A stretch of DNA of 14,452 nucleotides. It comes from CAYRVX01 sp964642165 (GTDB lineage: Bacteria > Planctomycetota > Phycisphaerae > SM23-33). Positions within the stretch are counted from its first letter, which is position 1. The number at the start of each line of letters is the position of its first letter. Below the pieces are notes generated by a model. It saw only the letters and a program-made list of their open reading frames with translations. It had not been told where the DNA came from and searched no databases. Location: contig CAZXOC010000198.1 of the NCBI GenBank assembly GCA_964642165.1, forward strand, positions 1 to 14,452, read 5' to 3'. Both the position numbers and the translations under genes were made by a program. Below are positions 5,694-12,524 of the stretch, one piece after another.

Positions 5694-7007
5694 ATGCCAG
5701 CGAGAGCGGACATCAGTCGGCGGCGGTTCCTGAGGCGGACGGCGGGTGCCGCTGCCGGCGCGGTGGCGTTCCCCCACGTCGTCGCGTCGTCGGCCCTGGG
5801 CCGGGCCGGCACCGTGGCGCCCAGCGACCGCATCACCATGGGCTCGATCGGCACGGGCGGGCGGGGCACGGCCCTGCTGCGCGCCTTCCTGGGCCTGACC
5901 GACGCCCAGGTGGTGGCCGTCTGCGACGTGAAGGAGGCGATGCGCGAGCGCGCCCGGACCATGGTCGACACGTACTACGAGCGCAAGGACTGCGCCGCCT
6001 ACGTCGACTTCCGCGAGCTGTGCGCCCGCGACGACATCGACGCCGTCGTCGTGGCGTCGACGGACCACTGGCACGTCCTGCACGCCCTGCACGCGGTGCG
6101 CGCCGGCAAGGACGTCTACTGCGAGAAGCCGCTCGGGCTGAGCGTCGAGCAGGGGCGGGCGCTGCGAGCGGCCGTCTGGCAGTACGGCGCGGTGTTCCAG
6201 TTCGGCACGCAGGAACGCTCCGCCTGGAGCACGCGCCTCGCGTGCGAGATCGTCCGCAGCCACTGGATCGGCGACCTGCGCAGGGTGACCGTCGCGTCGC
6301 GCTTCAGCCGGGCCTCCCCGAACTACCCGTCGGAGCCCGTGCCCGCCTCGCTGGACTACGACCTGTGGCTGGGCCCGGCGCCCTGGGCGCCCTACTCGAG
6401 GCACCGCGTGTCGAACGGCCACTGGTTCCACATCAGCGACTACGCGCTGGGCTTCCTCGCCGGCTGCGGGATCCACACCGTCAACATGGCCATGTGGGGC
6501 ATGGGCACGGACGACACGGGGCCCGTCGAGGTCGAGGGCATCGGCGAGTTCCCCGCCGACGGGCTGTGCAACTGCGCCACCGGGTGGGACGTGAACCTCA
6601 CCTTCGCCGGCGGCGTGGTCATGAACTTCACCGACGGCAAGCGCCACCCGCTCGGCGTGCTCTTCGAGGGCACGGACGGGTCGGTGTTCGTCAAGGAGAA
6701 GCACCTCGGCGGGGCGGTCAGCGCCCAGCCCGAGTCGCTGCTGCAGAGGAAGTTCGGCCCGAACGACGTTCGCCTTCCCGCCAGCGCCAACCACGGCCAG
6801 AATTTCCTGGACTGCATCAAGACGCGCGCCGAGACGGTCGCGCCCATCGGCATGACGGTTCGATCCGACGCCATCTGCCAGCTCACCGACATCGCGATGC
6901 GCCTGGGGCGCAAGCTCCACTGGGACCCCGACCGCGAGCGGTTCGTCGACGATCCCGAGGCCGATCGAATGCTCCGCCGGTCCATGCGCAGCCCGTGGCG
7001 CCTGTGA
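5694..7007 (+). CDS. Tat-exported Gfo/Idh/MocA-family oxidoreductase
   Basis: This 437-residue NAD(P)-dependent oxidoreductase is of the glucose-fructose oxidoreductase/inositol dehydrogenase type. It begins with a Tat-like signal (SRRRFLRR at 8-15, then an Ala-rich segment to about 34), as in glucose-fructose oxidoreductase, so the folded protein with cofactor is probably exported. The Rossmann motif GSIGTGGRG is at 50-58, STDHWH at 122-127, and the family EKP motif at 144-146. The C-terminal part carries the substrate-side helix GCGIHTVNMAMW. The start at 5694 has GGGAG at 5680-5684 with a 9-nt spacer. A longer in-frame extension crossing the divergent promoter region is rejected. The divergent isomerase operon suggests a shared sugar pathway with oxidation or epimerisation via a keto sugar, but the substrate is not visible. 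Confidence 0.92.
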   Translation: MPARADISRRRFLRRTAGAAAGAVAFPHVVASSALGRAGTVAPSDRITMGSIGTGGRGTALLRAFLGLTDAQVVAVCDVKEAMRERARTMVDTYYERKDCAAYVDFRELCARDDIDAVVVASTDHWHVLHALHAVRAGKDVYCEKPLGLSVEQGRALRAAVWQYGAVFQFGTQERSAWSTRLACEIVRSHWIGDLRRVTVASRFSRASPNYPSEPVPASLDYDLWLGPAPWAPYSRHRVSNGHWFHISDYALGFLAGCGIHTVNMAMWGMGTDDTGPVEVEGIGEFPADGLCNCATGWDVNLTFAGGVVMNFTDGKRHPLGVLFEGTDGSVFVKEKHLGGAVSAQPESLLQRKFGPNDVRLPASANHGQNFLDCIKTRAETVAPIGMTVRSDAICQLTDIAMRLGRKLHWDPDRERFVDDPEADRMLRRSMRSPWRL

Positions 7008-7010
7008 GGC

Positions 7011-7033
7011 GCCGCCGGTGCATTCACGGCGGC
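7011..7033. promoter_or_regulatory. Hairpin between the oxidoreductase stop and the HEPN promoter
   Basis: GCCGCC (7011-7016), a bulged G and GTG (7018-7020) pair with CAC (7025-7027) and GGCGGC (7028-7033) around a CATT loop. It begins 3 nt after the oxidoreductase stop and ends 7 nt before the HEPN -10 box. It could be a terminator without a U-tract or an operator for the toxin-antitoxin promoter. Confidence 0.45.
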
Positions 7034-7040
7034 CGCCGGG

Positions 7041-7046
7041 TAGAAT
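7041..7046 (+). promoter_or_regulatory. -10 box of a probably leaderless HEPN-MNT promoter
   Basis: TAGAAT (7041-7046) ends 6 nt before the HEPN ATG at 7053, so transcription would begin at or next to the start codon. No Shine-Dalgarno sequence is present between them. The -35 region is poor (TGCATT at 7019-7024 with a 16-nt spacer). Confidence 0.45.
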
Positions 7047-7052
7047 GACGCT

Positions 7053-7442
7053 ATGGCCAATCGCTCCCAGGACTGGTGGAGGCAGGCACAGCGCGACTGC
7101 GAGCAGGCGGTGGCGTCCCGCGAGGACGGGCGGCACGAGTGGTCGTGCTTCGCGGCGCACCAGGCCGCCGAGAAGGCGGTCAAGGCCCTGCACCTGCACC
7201 ACGGACAGGAGGCCTGGGGCCACGTGATCGCCCAGCTCCTGGGCGAGCTGCCGGACGCGCTGCACGTCCCGGGCGACCTGGTCGAACGGGCGCGCGTCCT
7301 GGACAACGGGTACGTCTCGACGCGGTATCCCAACGGTCATCCGGCCGGGGCGCCGTTCGAGCACTACGGGCCCCTCCAGAGCGAGCAGGCGGTGGCGTAT
7401 GCCCGTCAGATCCTTGAATTCGTCCGTGCATCGATGGCCTGA
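7053..7442 (+). CDS. HEPN-domain protein, toxin partner of a HEPN-MNT pair
   Basis: This 129-residue all-helical HEPN protein has an N-terminal DWWRQAQRDCEQA helix, FAAHQAAEKAVKAL at about 33-46, and the family-typical STRYPNG near the C-terminus. Within that segment R91-x4-H96 fits the RX4-6H RNase motif of HEPN toxins. In known HEPN-MNT (HepT-MntA) modules the HEPN protein is an RNase toxin that its nucleotidyltransferase partner silences by AMPylation near this motif. The MNT gene overlaps its 3' end by 44 nt. Translation is probably leaderless. Some members of this family lack clear toxicity, so an accessory nucleotide-related role remains possible. Confidence 0.85.
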   Translation: MANRSQDWWRQAQRDCEQAVASREDGRHEWSCFAAHQAAEKAVKALHLHHGQEAWGHVIAQLLGELPDALHVPGDLVERARVLDNGYVSTRYPNGHPAGAPFEHYGPLQSEQAVAYARQILEFVRASMA

Positions 7443-7779
7443 CGCGGAGGCCGTCCTCGCTGCGGCGCGCGAGTGGGCCGAACGCCTCGCCGGGCACGCG
7501 GAGGACGTGCTGGCCGTGGGGTGCTTCGGCTCGTACGCCCGCGGCGACGCCGGCGTCGGCAGCGACCTCGACCTGATCGTCATCGTTCGCGGCGAGGGGC
7601 GGGCGATCGATCCCGCCGACGAGACCTGGGCCATCGACCATCTGCCCGTCCCCGTCGAGCGCCTGCTGTACACCGAGCGGCAGTGGGCCGGCCTGCGGGG
7701 AAGCAACTCACGCTTCTATCGAACGCTCCGGAAGGAGGCGCGCTGGCTGGTCGGCGGGCCGCCCGGGGGCATGCCGTAA
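7399..7779 (+). CDS. MNT-domain minimal nucleotidyltransferase, antitoxin partner
   Basis: This 126-residue protein has the polymerase-beta-type signature GSYARGD at 44-50 followed by SDLDL at 55-59, which carries the two metal-binding aspartates. Glu87 in PVPVERLLYT is a candidate third carboxylate. Members of this family transfer AMP to the partner HEPN toxin. The ATG at 7399 lies inside the HEPN gene (44-nt overlap), pointing to coupled translation; no good Shine-Dalgarno sequence is seen. Sulfatase 2 begins 80 bp downstream on the same strand and may be cotranscribed by chance of position. The C-terminal half is short and basic. Confidence 0.87.
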   Translation: MPVRSLNSSVHRWPDAEAVLAAAREWAERLAGHAEDVLAVGCFGSYARGDAGVGSDLDLIVIVRGEGRAIDPADETWAIDHLPVPVERLLYTERQWAGLRGSNSRFYRTLRKEARWLVGGPPGGMP

Positions 7780-7842
7780 AGGCCGATCCCCCGACGAGGG
7801 CGCCGGGCCCTGCGACCCGCGCGGGTGCGCCCGTACCGACAC

Positions 7843-7856
7843 AGGAAGGGAGAGGA
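7843..7856 (+). promoter_or_regulatory. Purine-rich ribosome-binding region before an ATC codon
   Basis: AGGAAGGGAGAGGA (7843-7856) is a strong Shine-Dalgarno-like stretch. AAGGGAG lies 7 nt before the ATC at 7860, where an ATG would be expected for sulfatase 2. It identifies the intended translation start despite the missing ATG. Confidence 0.55.
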
Positions 7857-7859
7857 ACC

Positions 7860-9716
7860 ATCGCTGCCCACGCCATCGACCGACGCGCGTTTCTCGCTTC
7901 GCTGGGGACGGCGGCGTTGGCGCCCGGCTGCCTGCTGCGCCGGGCCACGGCCGCCGCGACCGGCGACGCGCCGAGGCCCAACATCGTGGTGGTCCTCTCC
8001 GACGACCACACGATCACCGACACGGGCTGCTACGGCTCCAAGGCCGTCAAGACGCCCCACATCGACCGCCTGGCGACCGAGGGCGTGCGGCTGAGAAACG
8101 CCTTCACCGCCACGGCGATGTGCGTCCCCAGCCGCGCCACGCTCTACACGGGCCTCTACCCCATGCGACACGGCGCCTGGCCCAACCACAGCCGCGTCTA
8201 CGACCGCACGCGCAGCCTGCCGCACTACCTCAAGCCGCTGGGCTACCGCGTGGCCGTGGCCGGCAAGACGCACTTCCGCCCGCGGGAGTGCTTTCCGTTT
8301 GAAATCCTCTGCTCGCCGGGCGAGGTGACGAACCTCCGCCTGGGCGCGGTCGAGAAGTTCCTCGCCGGCGCCGAGGGGCGGCCCTTCTGCCTGTTCGTCT
8401 GCACGAGCGACCCGCACGTGCCCTGGCCGGAGGAGAGCCCCTACGACCCGCGGCGCGTGGAGCTGCCGCCGTACCTGGTGGACACGCCGGCGACGCGGAA
8501 GTGGATGAGCCGCTACTACGCCGAGGTCTCGCGTGCCGACCGGCTGCTCGGCGCCGTCGATGCGCTGCTGAAGAAGCACAAGCTGGCCGACCGCACGCTG
8601 CTGATCTACTCCTCCGACCAGGGCGGGCAGTGGCCGTACGCCAAGTGGAACCTCTACGACGCGTCGATCAACGTGCCCTTCGTGGCGCGCTGGCCCGGGA
8701 AGATCCGTCCCGGCAGCGTCTCCGACGCCCTGGTTCACTTCGTCGACGTGGTCCCGACCTGCGTCGACCTCGCCGGCGGCAGGCCCGTCGCCGGGCTCGA
8801 CGGCAAGAGCTTCGCCCCCGTCCTGATCGGCCGAAAGAACCAGCACCACGACGCCGTCTTCGGCACCAGCAGCCGCGACGGCAACATGAACAACTATCCC
8901 ATGCGCGCGATCCGGACCCGGACGCACAAGTACATCCTCAACCTCGCCCCCGACCGCGAGTACAGCACCCACATCACCAAGAGCCCGAAGCTCAACCGCG
9001 CCGGACAGGAGTACTGGCCCGAATGGAAGGAGCGGGCGCGGAGCGACCGGCTCGCGGCCCGGCTGTACAACGGCTACCTGCACCGCCCGGCCGAGGAGCT
9101 CTACGACCTGCGCGGCGACCCCTTCGAGCGCAAGAACCTCGCCGGCGAGGCCAAGCTCGCCGAGCTGAAGGCGTCGCTCCGCCGGCGCCTGGAAGCCTGG
9201 ATGAAGCGGCAGGGCGACAAGGGACTGGTCACGGAGGCCAAATCCGACGAGCGCCGCGGCGCGCCCGCGCGCGGGAAGCGCCCGGCCGGGCGAGCCGCCA
9301 CCCCGCCGCCGCGGACCTGGCGCTACACGCTCACCGACCCCGGCAAGGGCTGGGAAGCCCCGGGCTACGACGACTCGACGTGGCGGCAGGGAAAGAGCGG
9401 CTTCGGGCGCATCCGCGCCCCGGCCGCACGCGTCTCCACGCCATGGGCCGCCCCCGACATCTGGCTCCGCCGCGCGTTCGACCTGAAGGCAGCGCCCGCC
9501 AAGGCCTCGCTGCGGATCTTCCACGACGAGGACGCCGAGGTCTACCTCAACGGCACGCGGGTCGCGTCGTTTACGGGGTACTCCCAGGGCTACTTCGACC
9601 GCCCCCTGGACGCCTCGGCCCGGAAGCTCCTGAAGCCCGGGCGCAACGTCCTGGCCGTCCACTGCCACCAGACCACGGGCGGCCAGTACATCGACGCCGA
9701 CGTCGCCGTGGAGTAG
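7860..9716 (+). CDS. Exported sulfatase with C-terminal beta-sandwich-like domain (sulfatase 2)
   Basis: This is an approximately 618-residue formylglycine-type sulfatase. LSDDH at 46-50 supplies metal ligands, CVPSR starts at Cys88, AGKTHF is at 134-139, and SDQGG with AKWNLYD resembles heparan N-sulfatase-like (S1_8) enzymes. A Tat-like signal (DRRAFLASLG) with a possible lipobox-like cysteine (LAPGC, Cys24) leads the protein. After about residue 480, a segment starting TWRYTL and including YDDSTW, GFG, DEDAEVYLNG and GRNVLAVHCHQ looks like a galactose-binding-type jelly-roll module, probably for carbohydrate. No ATG, GTG or TTG lies in frame between the strong ribosome-binding region and the signal peptide; the codon at the right spacing is ATC (7860). 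A TTG at 7917 would cut the signal peptide. ATC initiation, a mutated start or a sequence error are the options. The sulfatase call is firm; the start is not. Confidence 0.88.
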   Translation: MAAHAIDRRAFLASLGTAALAPGCLLRRATAAATGDAPRPNIVVVLSDDHTITDTGCYGSKAVKTPHIDRLATEGVRLRNAFTATAMCVPSRATLYTGLYPMRHGAWPNHSRVYDRTRSLPHYLKPLGYRVAVAGKTHFRPRECFPFEILCSPGEVTNLRLGAVEKFLAGAEGRPFCLFVCTSDPHVPWPEESPYDPRRVELPPYLVDTPATRKWMSRYYAEVSRADRLLGAVDALLKKHKLADRTLLIYSSDQGGQWPYAKWNLYDASINVPFVARWPGKIRPGSVSDALVHFVDVVPTCVDLAGGRPVAGLDGKSFAPVLIGRKNQHHDAVFGTSSRDGNMNNYPMRAIRTRTHKYILNLAPDREYSTHITKSPKLNRAGQEYWPEWKERARSDRLAARLYNGYLHRPAEELYDLRGDPFERKNLAGEAKLAELKASLRRRLEAWMKRQGDKGLVTEAKSDERRGAPARGKRPAGRAATPPPRTWRYTLTDPGKGWEAPGYDDSTWRQGKSGFGRIRAPAARVSTPWAAPDIWLRRAFDLKAAPAKASLRIFHDEDAEVYLNGTRVASFTGYSQGYFDRPLDASARKLLKPGRNVLAVHCHQTTGGQYIDADVAVE

Positions 9717-9769
9717 GTGCGGCGCGGGAGGCGCTTCGCCCCGTTCCCCGCGGCCGGGCGCGACGCGCG

Positions 9770-11275
9770 TCAGCGCTTGTCCGAGTCGGGCTGGGGGGGG
9801 GGCAGGGTCGACCGGCCCCGGGCCCAGCCTTGCACGGCATCGAGGCGGCGCTGCCCGGTCTCGAAGTAGCCGAACCCCAGCGACCCGAGGTGTTCGTACG
9901 CCTTCTTGCTCTGCTGGTCCTTCCAGCCCGGCCGGGGACGCAGGATGCCCTGCCGCGCCATCTCCTCCAGGAGGAGGTCGGCGATCGACCGGTGAACGGC
10001 GATCCTCGGGTGGACGTGGTCGGAGAGGTGGACGTCCCCCGGCAGGCCGCCCACGCTGGCCTTCTCGATGAGCTTCCGCACGTCCGCCAGCGGCGTGCGC
10101 GTCTGCCGGGCGATGTCGAGGATCGCCTGGTGCATCGGCTCAGGCATTCGCAGCGGGCAGATGTCCAGCTCCTTGGCGCGCACGTAGGATTCCCTGGCCT
10201 CGTCCAGGTCCCCCACGGCGTCGAGCTCCTTGGCCAGGTGGTAATGCAGGCCCGCGTGCTGGTCGTCGATCGCCAGGGCCTGCCGGAGCAGTTGGACCGC
10301 GCGGGGGGAGCGCGGCCCGGAGTGCCTTGCCGCCTCGCGGCAGAGCTCCGACCATCGCTCCCGCTGCTCGTCCGTCAGCCCGTCGCGATGCTGGGACTTG
10401 AAGGGGGGGCAGTCCCGCAGGTTCGACACCGGGTTCATCAGCAGGATCGGCACGCGGGCATCGCGCGACATCCGGACCATCCGCTGCACGTTGTAGCGGA
10501 AGTGGTCGACGACGTCCCGCCGCCACTTCTCGTCGCGGTGGTACTCCTCCAGCCCGCCCCGGTAGTCCAGGATGGCCTCCACCTCGGCCTTGAGGACCGG
10601 GCGCATCGACCAGGCGTCCTGGAGCGACGTGCCCCTCAGGCGCAGGTACCCCTCCCGCGCCAGGTTGTACGTCCTGGTCCGCGCGACCAGCTCCCACGGG
10701 ACGGCGATCCACCGCGGGCGGTCCCGGATGTGGGCGTACTCGCGGTCCTCGAGGAACTCGTTCTGCCCGGTGTACAGGATGATCAGGTCCGGCTCGTAGC
10801 CCAGGACCTCCTCCAGAACGGGCACCAGCCGGTAGCTGGCGTAGGAGACGCCCCCGCCGTTGACCACCCGCCACGTGCGGTCGGGGGCGGCCAGCTGGAG
10901 GTTCATCTCCAGCCACGTCGTGAACGAGGTCTCGACGGCATACGGTCGGCCCTGCACCGTCGAGCCGCCCAGGCAGAAGACGCGGTACTCGTTGTCGGCC
11001 TTCCTGGCAGCGAACGACTGCGGGCAGAAGCACTTCTGGCGCGACTTGGGGATCTCGTAGCGGGTGCCGTCGTCGCTGCGGACGAACAGCGGATGGATCG
11101 CGCTGAACCCCACGAACGGGTCGTCGTGCTCCGTGGGCCTGCCCCAGCCCAGCGCCACGAACAGCAGTTCGGCCAGCACGAACGGCGCCAGCCCGAACAC
11201 CACGGCCGCAAGACGGTACACCACCGCACGCCGCCGGGGAGAGGCACGCTTCGGTGTGTCGCCCGACGAGGCCAT
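9770..11275 (-). CDS. Membrane-anchored SGNH/GDSL-like hydrolase with TPR-like insertion
   Basis: This 501-residue protein has one N-terminal membrane segment (about 19-43) after a basic stretch (KRASPRRR), then an SGNH-type esterase fold. The nucleophile is Ser105 in FCLGGSTVQG, NGGG at 139-142 gives block II, GQNE at 170-173 supplies Asn172 of block III, and SDHVH at 418-422 supplies Asp419 and His422. Between blocks III and V, residues about 325-372 (LLRQALAIDDQHAGLHYHLAKELDAVGDLDEARESYVRAKEL region) read as a TPR-like helical pair. It probably deacylates a carbohydrate or cell-envelope polymer outside the membrane. The start at 11275 has GGAG 8 nt upstream; an ATG at 11308 would sit at the predicted transcript end and is less likely. 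Ten consecutive G (9793-9802, plus strand) near the 3' end encode a Pro run and are prone to length error. Confidence 0.82.
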   Translation of the reverse strand: MASSGDTPKRASPRRRAVVYRLAAVVFGLAPFVLAELLFVALGWGRPTEHDDPFVGFSAIHPLFVRSDDGTRYEIPKSRQKCFCPQSFAARKADNEYRVFCLGGSTVQGRPYAVETSFTTWLEMNLQLAAPDRTWRVVNGGGVSYASYRLVPVLEEVLGYEPDLIILYTGQNEFLEDREYAHIRDRPRWIAVPWELVARTRTYNLAREGYLRLRGTSLQDAWSMRPVLKAEVEAILDYRGGLEEYHRDEKWRRDVVDHFRYNVQRMVRMSRDARVPILLMNPVSNLRDCPPFKSQHRDGLTDEQRERWSELCREAARHSGPRSPRAVQLLRQALAIDDQHAGLHYHLAKELDAVGDLDEARESYVRAKELDICPLRMPEPMHQAILDIARQTRTPLADVRKLIEKASVGGLPGDVHLSDHVHPRIAVHRSIADLLLEEMARQGILRPRPGWKDQQSKKAYEHLGSLGFGYFETGQRRLDAVQGWARGRSTLPPPQPDSDKR

Positions 11276-11320
11276 CGGCCCATCTCCAGCGGTCTTGCGC
11301 GGAGGCATCACGTGCGGGGA

Positions 11321-11350
11321 AGCTTAGCACGGCGAGAGGGGACCCCGCAA
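11321..11350 (-). promoter_or_regulatory. Predicted promoter of the SGNH hydrolase
   Basis: On the minus strand TTGCGG (11350-11345), an 18-nt spacer and TAAGCT (11326-11321) resemble the other promoters here. A start near 11314 leaves a leader of about 39 nt containing the GGAG before the ATG at 11275, which supports that start over 11308. Confidence 0.35.
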
Positions 11351-11412
11351 GCCGGGGCGCTGATCACTGTGTTCCGGCCCCGCGGGACGCCGGCCCGGCA
11401 GGGCGCGGGCCG

Positions 11413-12384
11413 TTACGCCGACCTCGGCCGATAGGGGAACAGCGGGTTGAGCGTTTGGGCGAGGGTCTTCAGCCGCGCGACCTCGGCGGCGGTGATCGGG
11501 CGGACCGTCGGCGCGAGGTCGAGGGCCAGCTTGTGCACGTCCACGTGGGACGGCGGGAGGGCGGCGGTGACGCCCTGGCTCAGCGTGAAACGCAGGGCCA
11601 GGTCCGCCTCCGCGCGGTCGTGGACGGGCTGGTACCACATGCGGTACTTCCGCTGGAGGGGATCGCCCCTCGTCCAGCGCTGGCGGCACAGCGCCTTGAT
11701 CGCCAGCACCGTGACGCCCAGCTCGCGGGCCTTGCGGACCACCTTGGGCCCGAAGCCGGCCTTCAGCCACGACGCGAAGCTTATCGGGAACATGACCGAG
11801 TCGAAACCGAAGCGCTCCATCGCCGCCAGGGCCGCCTCCTCCGTGTGGGCCGAGAAGCCCAGGTAGCGGATGCGCCCGGCCTTGCGCTGCTCCTGCAGGT
11901 ACTCCATCGCGCCGCCCTTGGCGAAGGCGGGCTTCATGTCGCTGTCCGCTACCTGGAGGTGGTGGAGCTGGTAGAGGTCGAAGCGGTCGGTCCGCAGGCG
12001 CTCCAGCGACCGCTCGAACTCCGCCTTGACGCCGTCGCGGTCGCGCCGCTTCGTCTTGCACGCCAGGAAGACCTTCTTGCGGTACGGCGCCAGCGACGGG
12101 CCCAGCTTGATCTCCGCGTCCCCGTAGGCCGGGGCCACGTCGAAGTAGTTCACCCCGCGCTCGACCGCCTCGGCTACCAGGCGATCGCTCTGCTGCTGGT
12201 CCACCCGGCGCAGCACCAGGCCCGGGAAGCCGATGATCGAGAGCTTCGGCCCGTCCTTGCCGAAGGTCCGCTTCGGCATTGCGGGCGCCTTCGCCGCCTG
12301 CTTTGCGGCCTGCGCCGGCCCGCCGTCGAGCACCACCGTCGCCGCGCCGAGCGCAGTCGCCTTCAGAAAGTCCCTGCGTTTCAT
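11413..12384 (-). CDS. Tat-exported aldo/keto reductase
   Basis: This 323-residue NADPH-type aldo/keto reductase carries a Tat-like signal (MKRRDFLKATALGAATVV, Ala-rich to about residue 32). The catalytic tetrad is visible: Asp82 and Tyr87 in FDVAPAYGDAE, Lys110 in LACKTK, and His141 or His142 in LYQLHHL. FSAH at 177-180 and the C-terminal LRFTLSQGVTAALPP region fit the barrel. There is no C-terminal ferredoxin-like cysteine cluster, which separates it from the 4Fe-4S aldo/keto reductase subgroup. The start ATG at 12384 lies 5 nt from the N gap, so its ribosome-binding site and promoter are not visible. It is head-to-head with the amidohydrolase across the gap and 137 bp upstream of the SGNH gene on the same strand. 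The substrate is probably a sugar or aldehyde. Confidence 0.92.
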   Translation of the reverse strand: MKRRDFLKATALGAATVVLDGGPAQAAKQAAKAPAMPKRTFGKDGPKLSIIGFPGLVLRRVDQQQSDRLVAEAVERGVNYFDVAPAYGDAEIKLGPSLAPYRKKVFLACKTKRRDRDGVKAEFERSLERLRTDRFDLYQLHHLQVADSDMKPAFAKGGAMEYLQEQRKAGRIRYLGFSAHTEEAALAAMERFGFDSVMFPISFASWLKAGFGPKVVRKARELGVTVLAIKALCRQRWTRGDPLQRKYRMWYQPVHDRAEADLALRFTLSQGVTAALPPSHVDVHKLALDLAPTVRPITAAEVARLKTLAQTLNPLFPYRPRSA

Positions 12385-12389
12385 CGTCC

Positions 12390-12489
12390 NNNNNNNNNNN
12401 NNNNNNNNNNNNNNNNNNNNNNNNNNNNNNNNNNNNNNNNNNNNNNNNNNNNNNNNNNNNNNNNNNNNNNNNNNNNNNNNNNNNNNNNN
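12390..12489. other. Assembly gap, 100 Ns
   Basis: Exactly 100 N characters separate the divergent aldo/keto reductase and amidohydrolase starts. A round 100 is the usual placeholder for a gap of unknown length, so the true distance and any gene or promoter inside cannot be judged, and the adjacency of the two sides is only as good as the scaffolding. Confidence 0.98.
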
Positions 12490-12524
12490 CCGCACCCGAC
12501 GTCGGTGCAGCGGGAGCAGCCGCC

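Noticed and set aside
5613..7706. 697-codon minus-strand open frame
   Set aside because: It is antisense to the well-supported oxidoreductase and HEPN-MNT genes, with low-complexity composition and no family motif.
7815..7826. 12-bp palindrome ACCCGCGCGGGT between MNT and sulfatase 2
   Set aside because: It has no loop, no T-run and no promoter nearby; a short GC palindrome is unremarkable at this base composition.
7716..9668. 650-codon minus-strand open frame
   Set aside because: It is antisense to sulfatase 2, which has full catalytic motifs; the antisense product is Val/Gly/Arg-rich shadow sequence.
11276..11308. Earlier ATG/GTG starts (11308, 11311) for the SGNH gene
   Set aside because: They lack a ribosome-binding site and lie at the predicted transcript start, whereas the ATG at 11275 has GGAG at 8 nt.
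8501..11434. 977-codon plus-strand open frame
   Set aside because: It crosses sulfatase 2 in another frame and then runs antisense through the SGNH gene. Its translation is Arg/Pro/Ala-rich with no recognisable motif, as expected of shadow frames in very GC-rich DNA.
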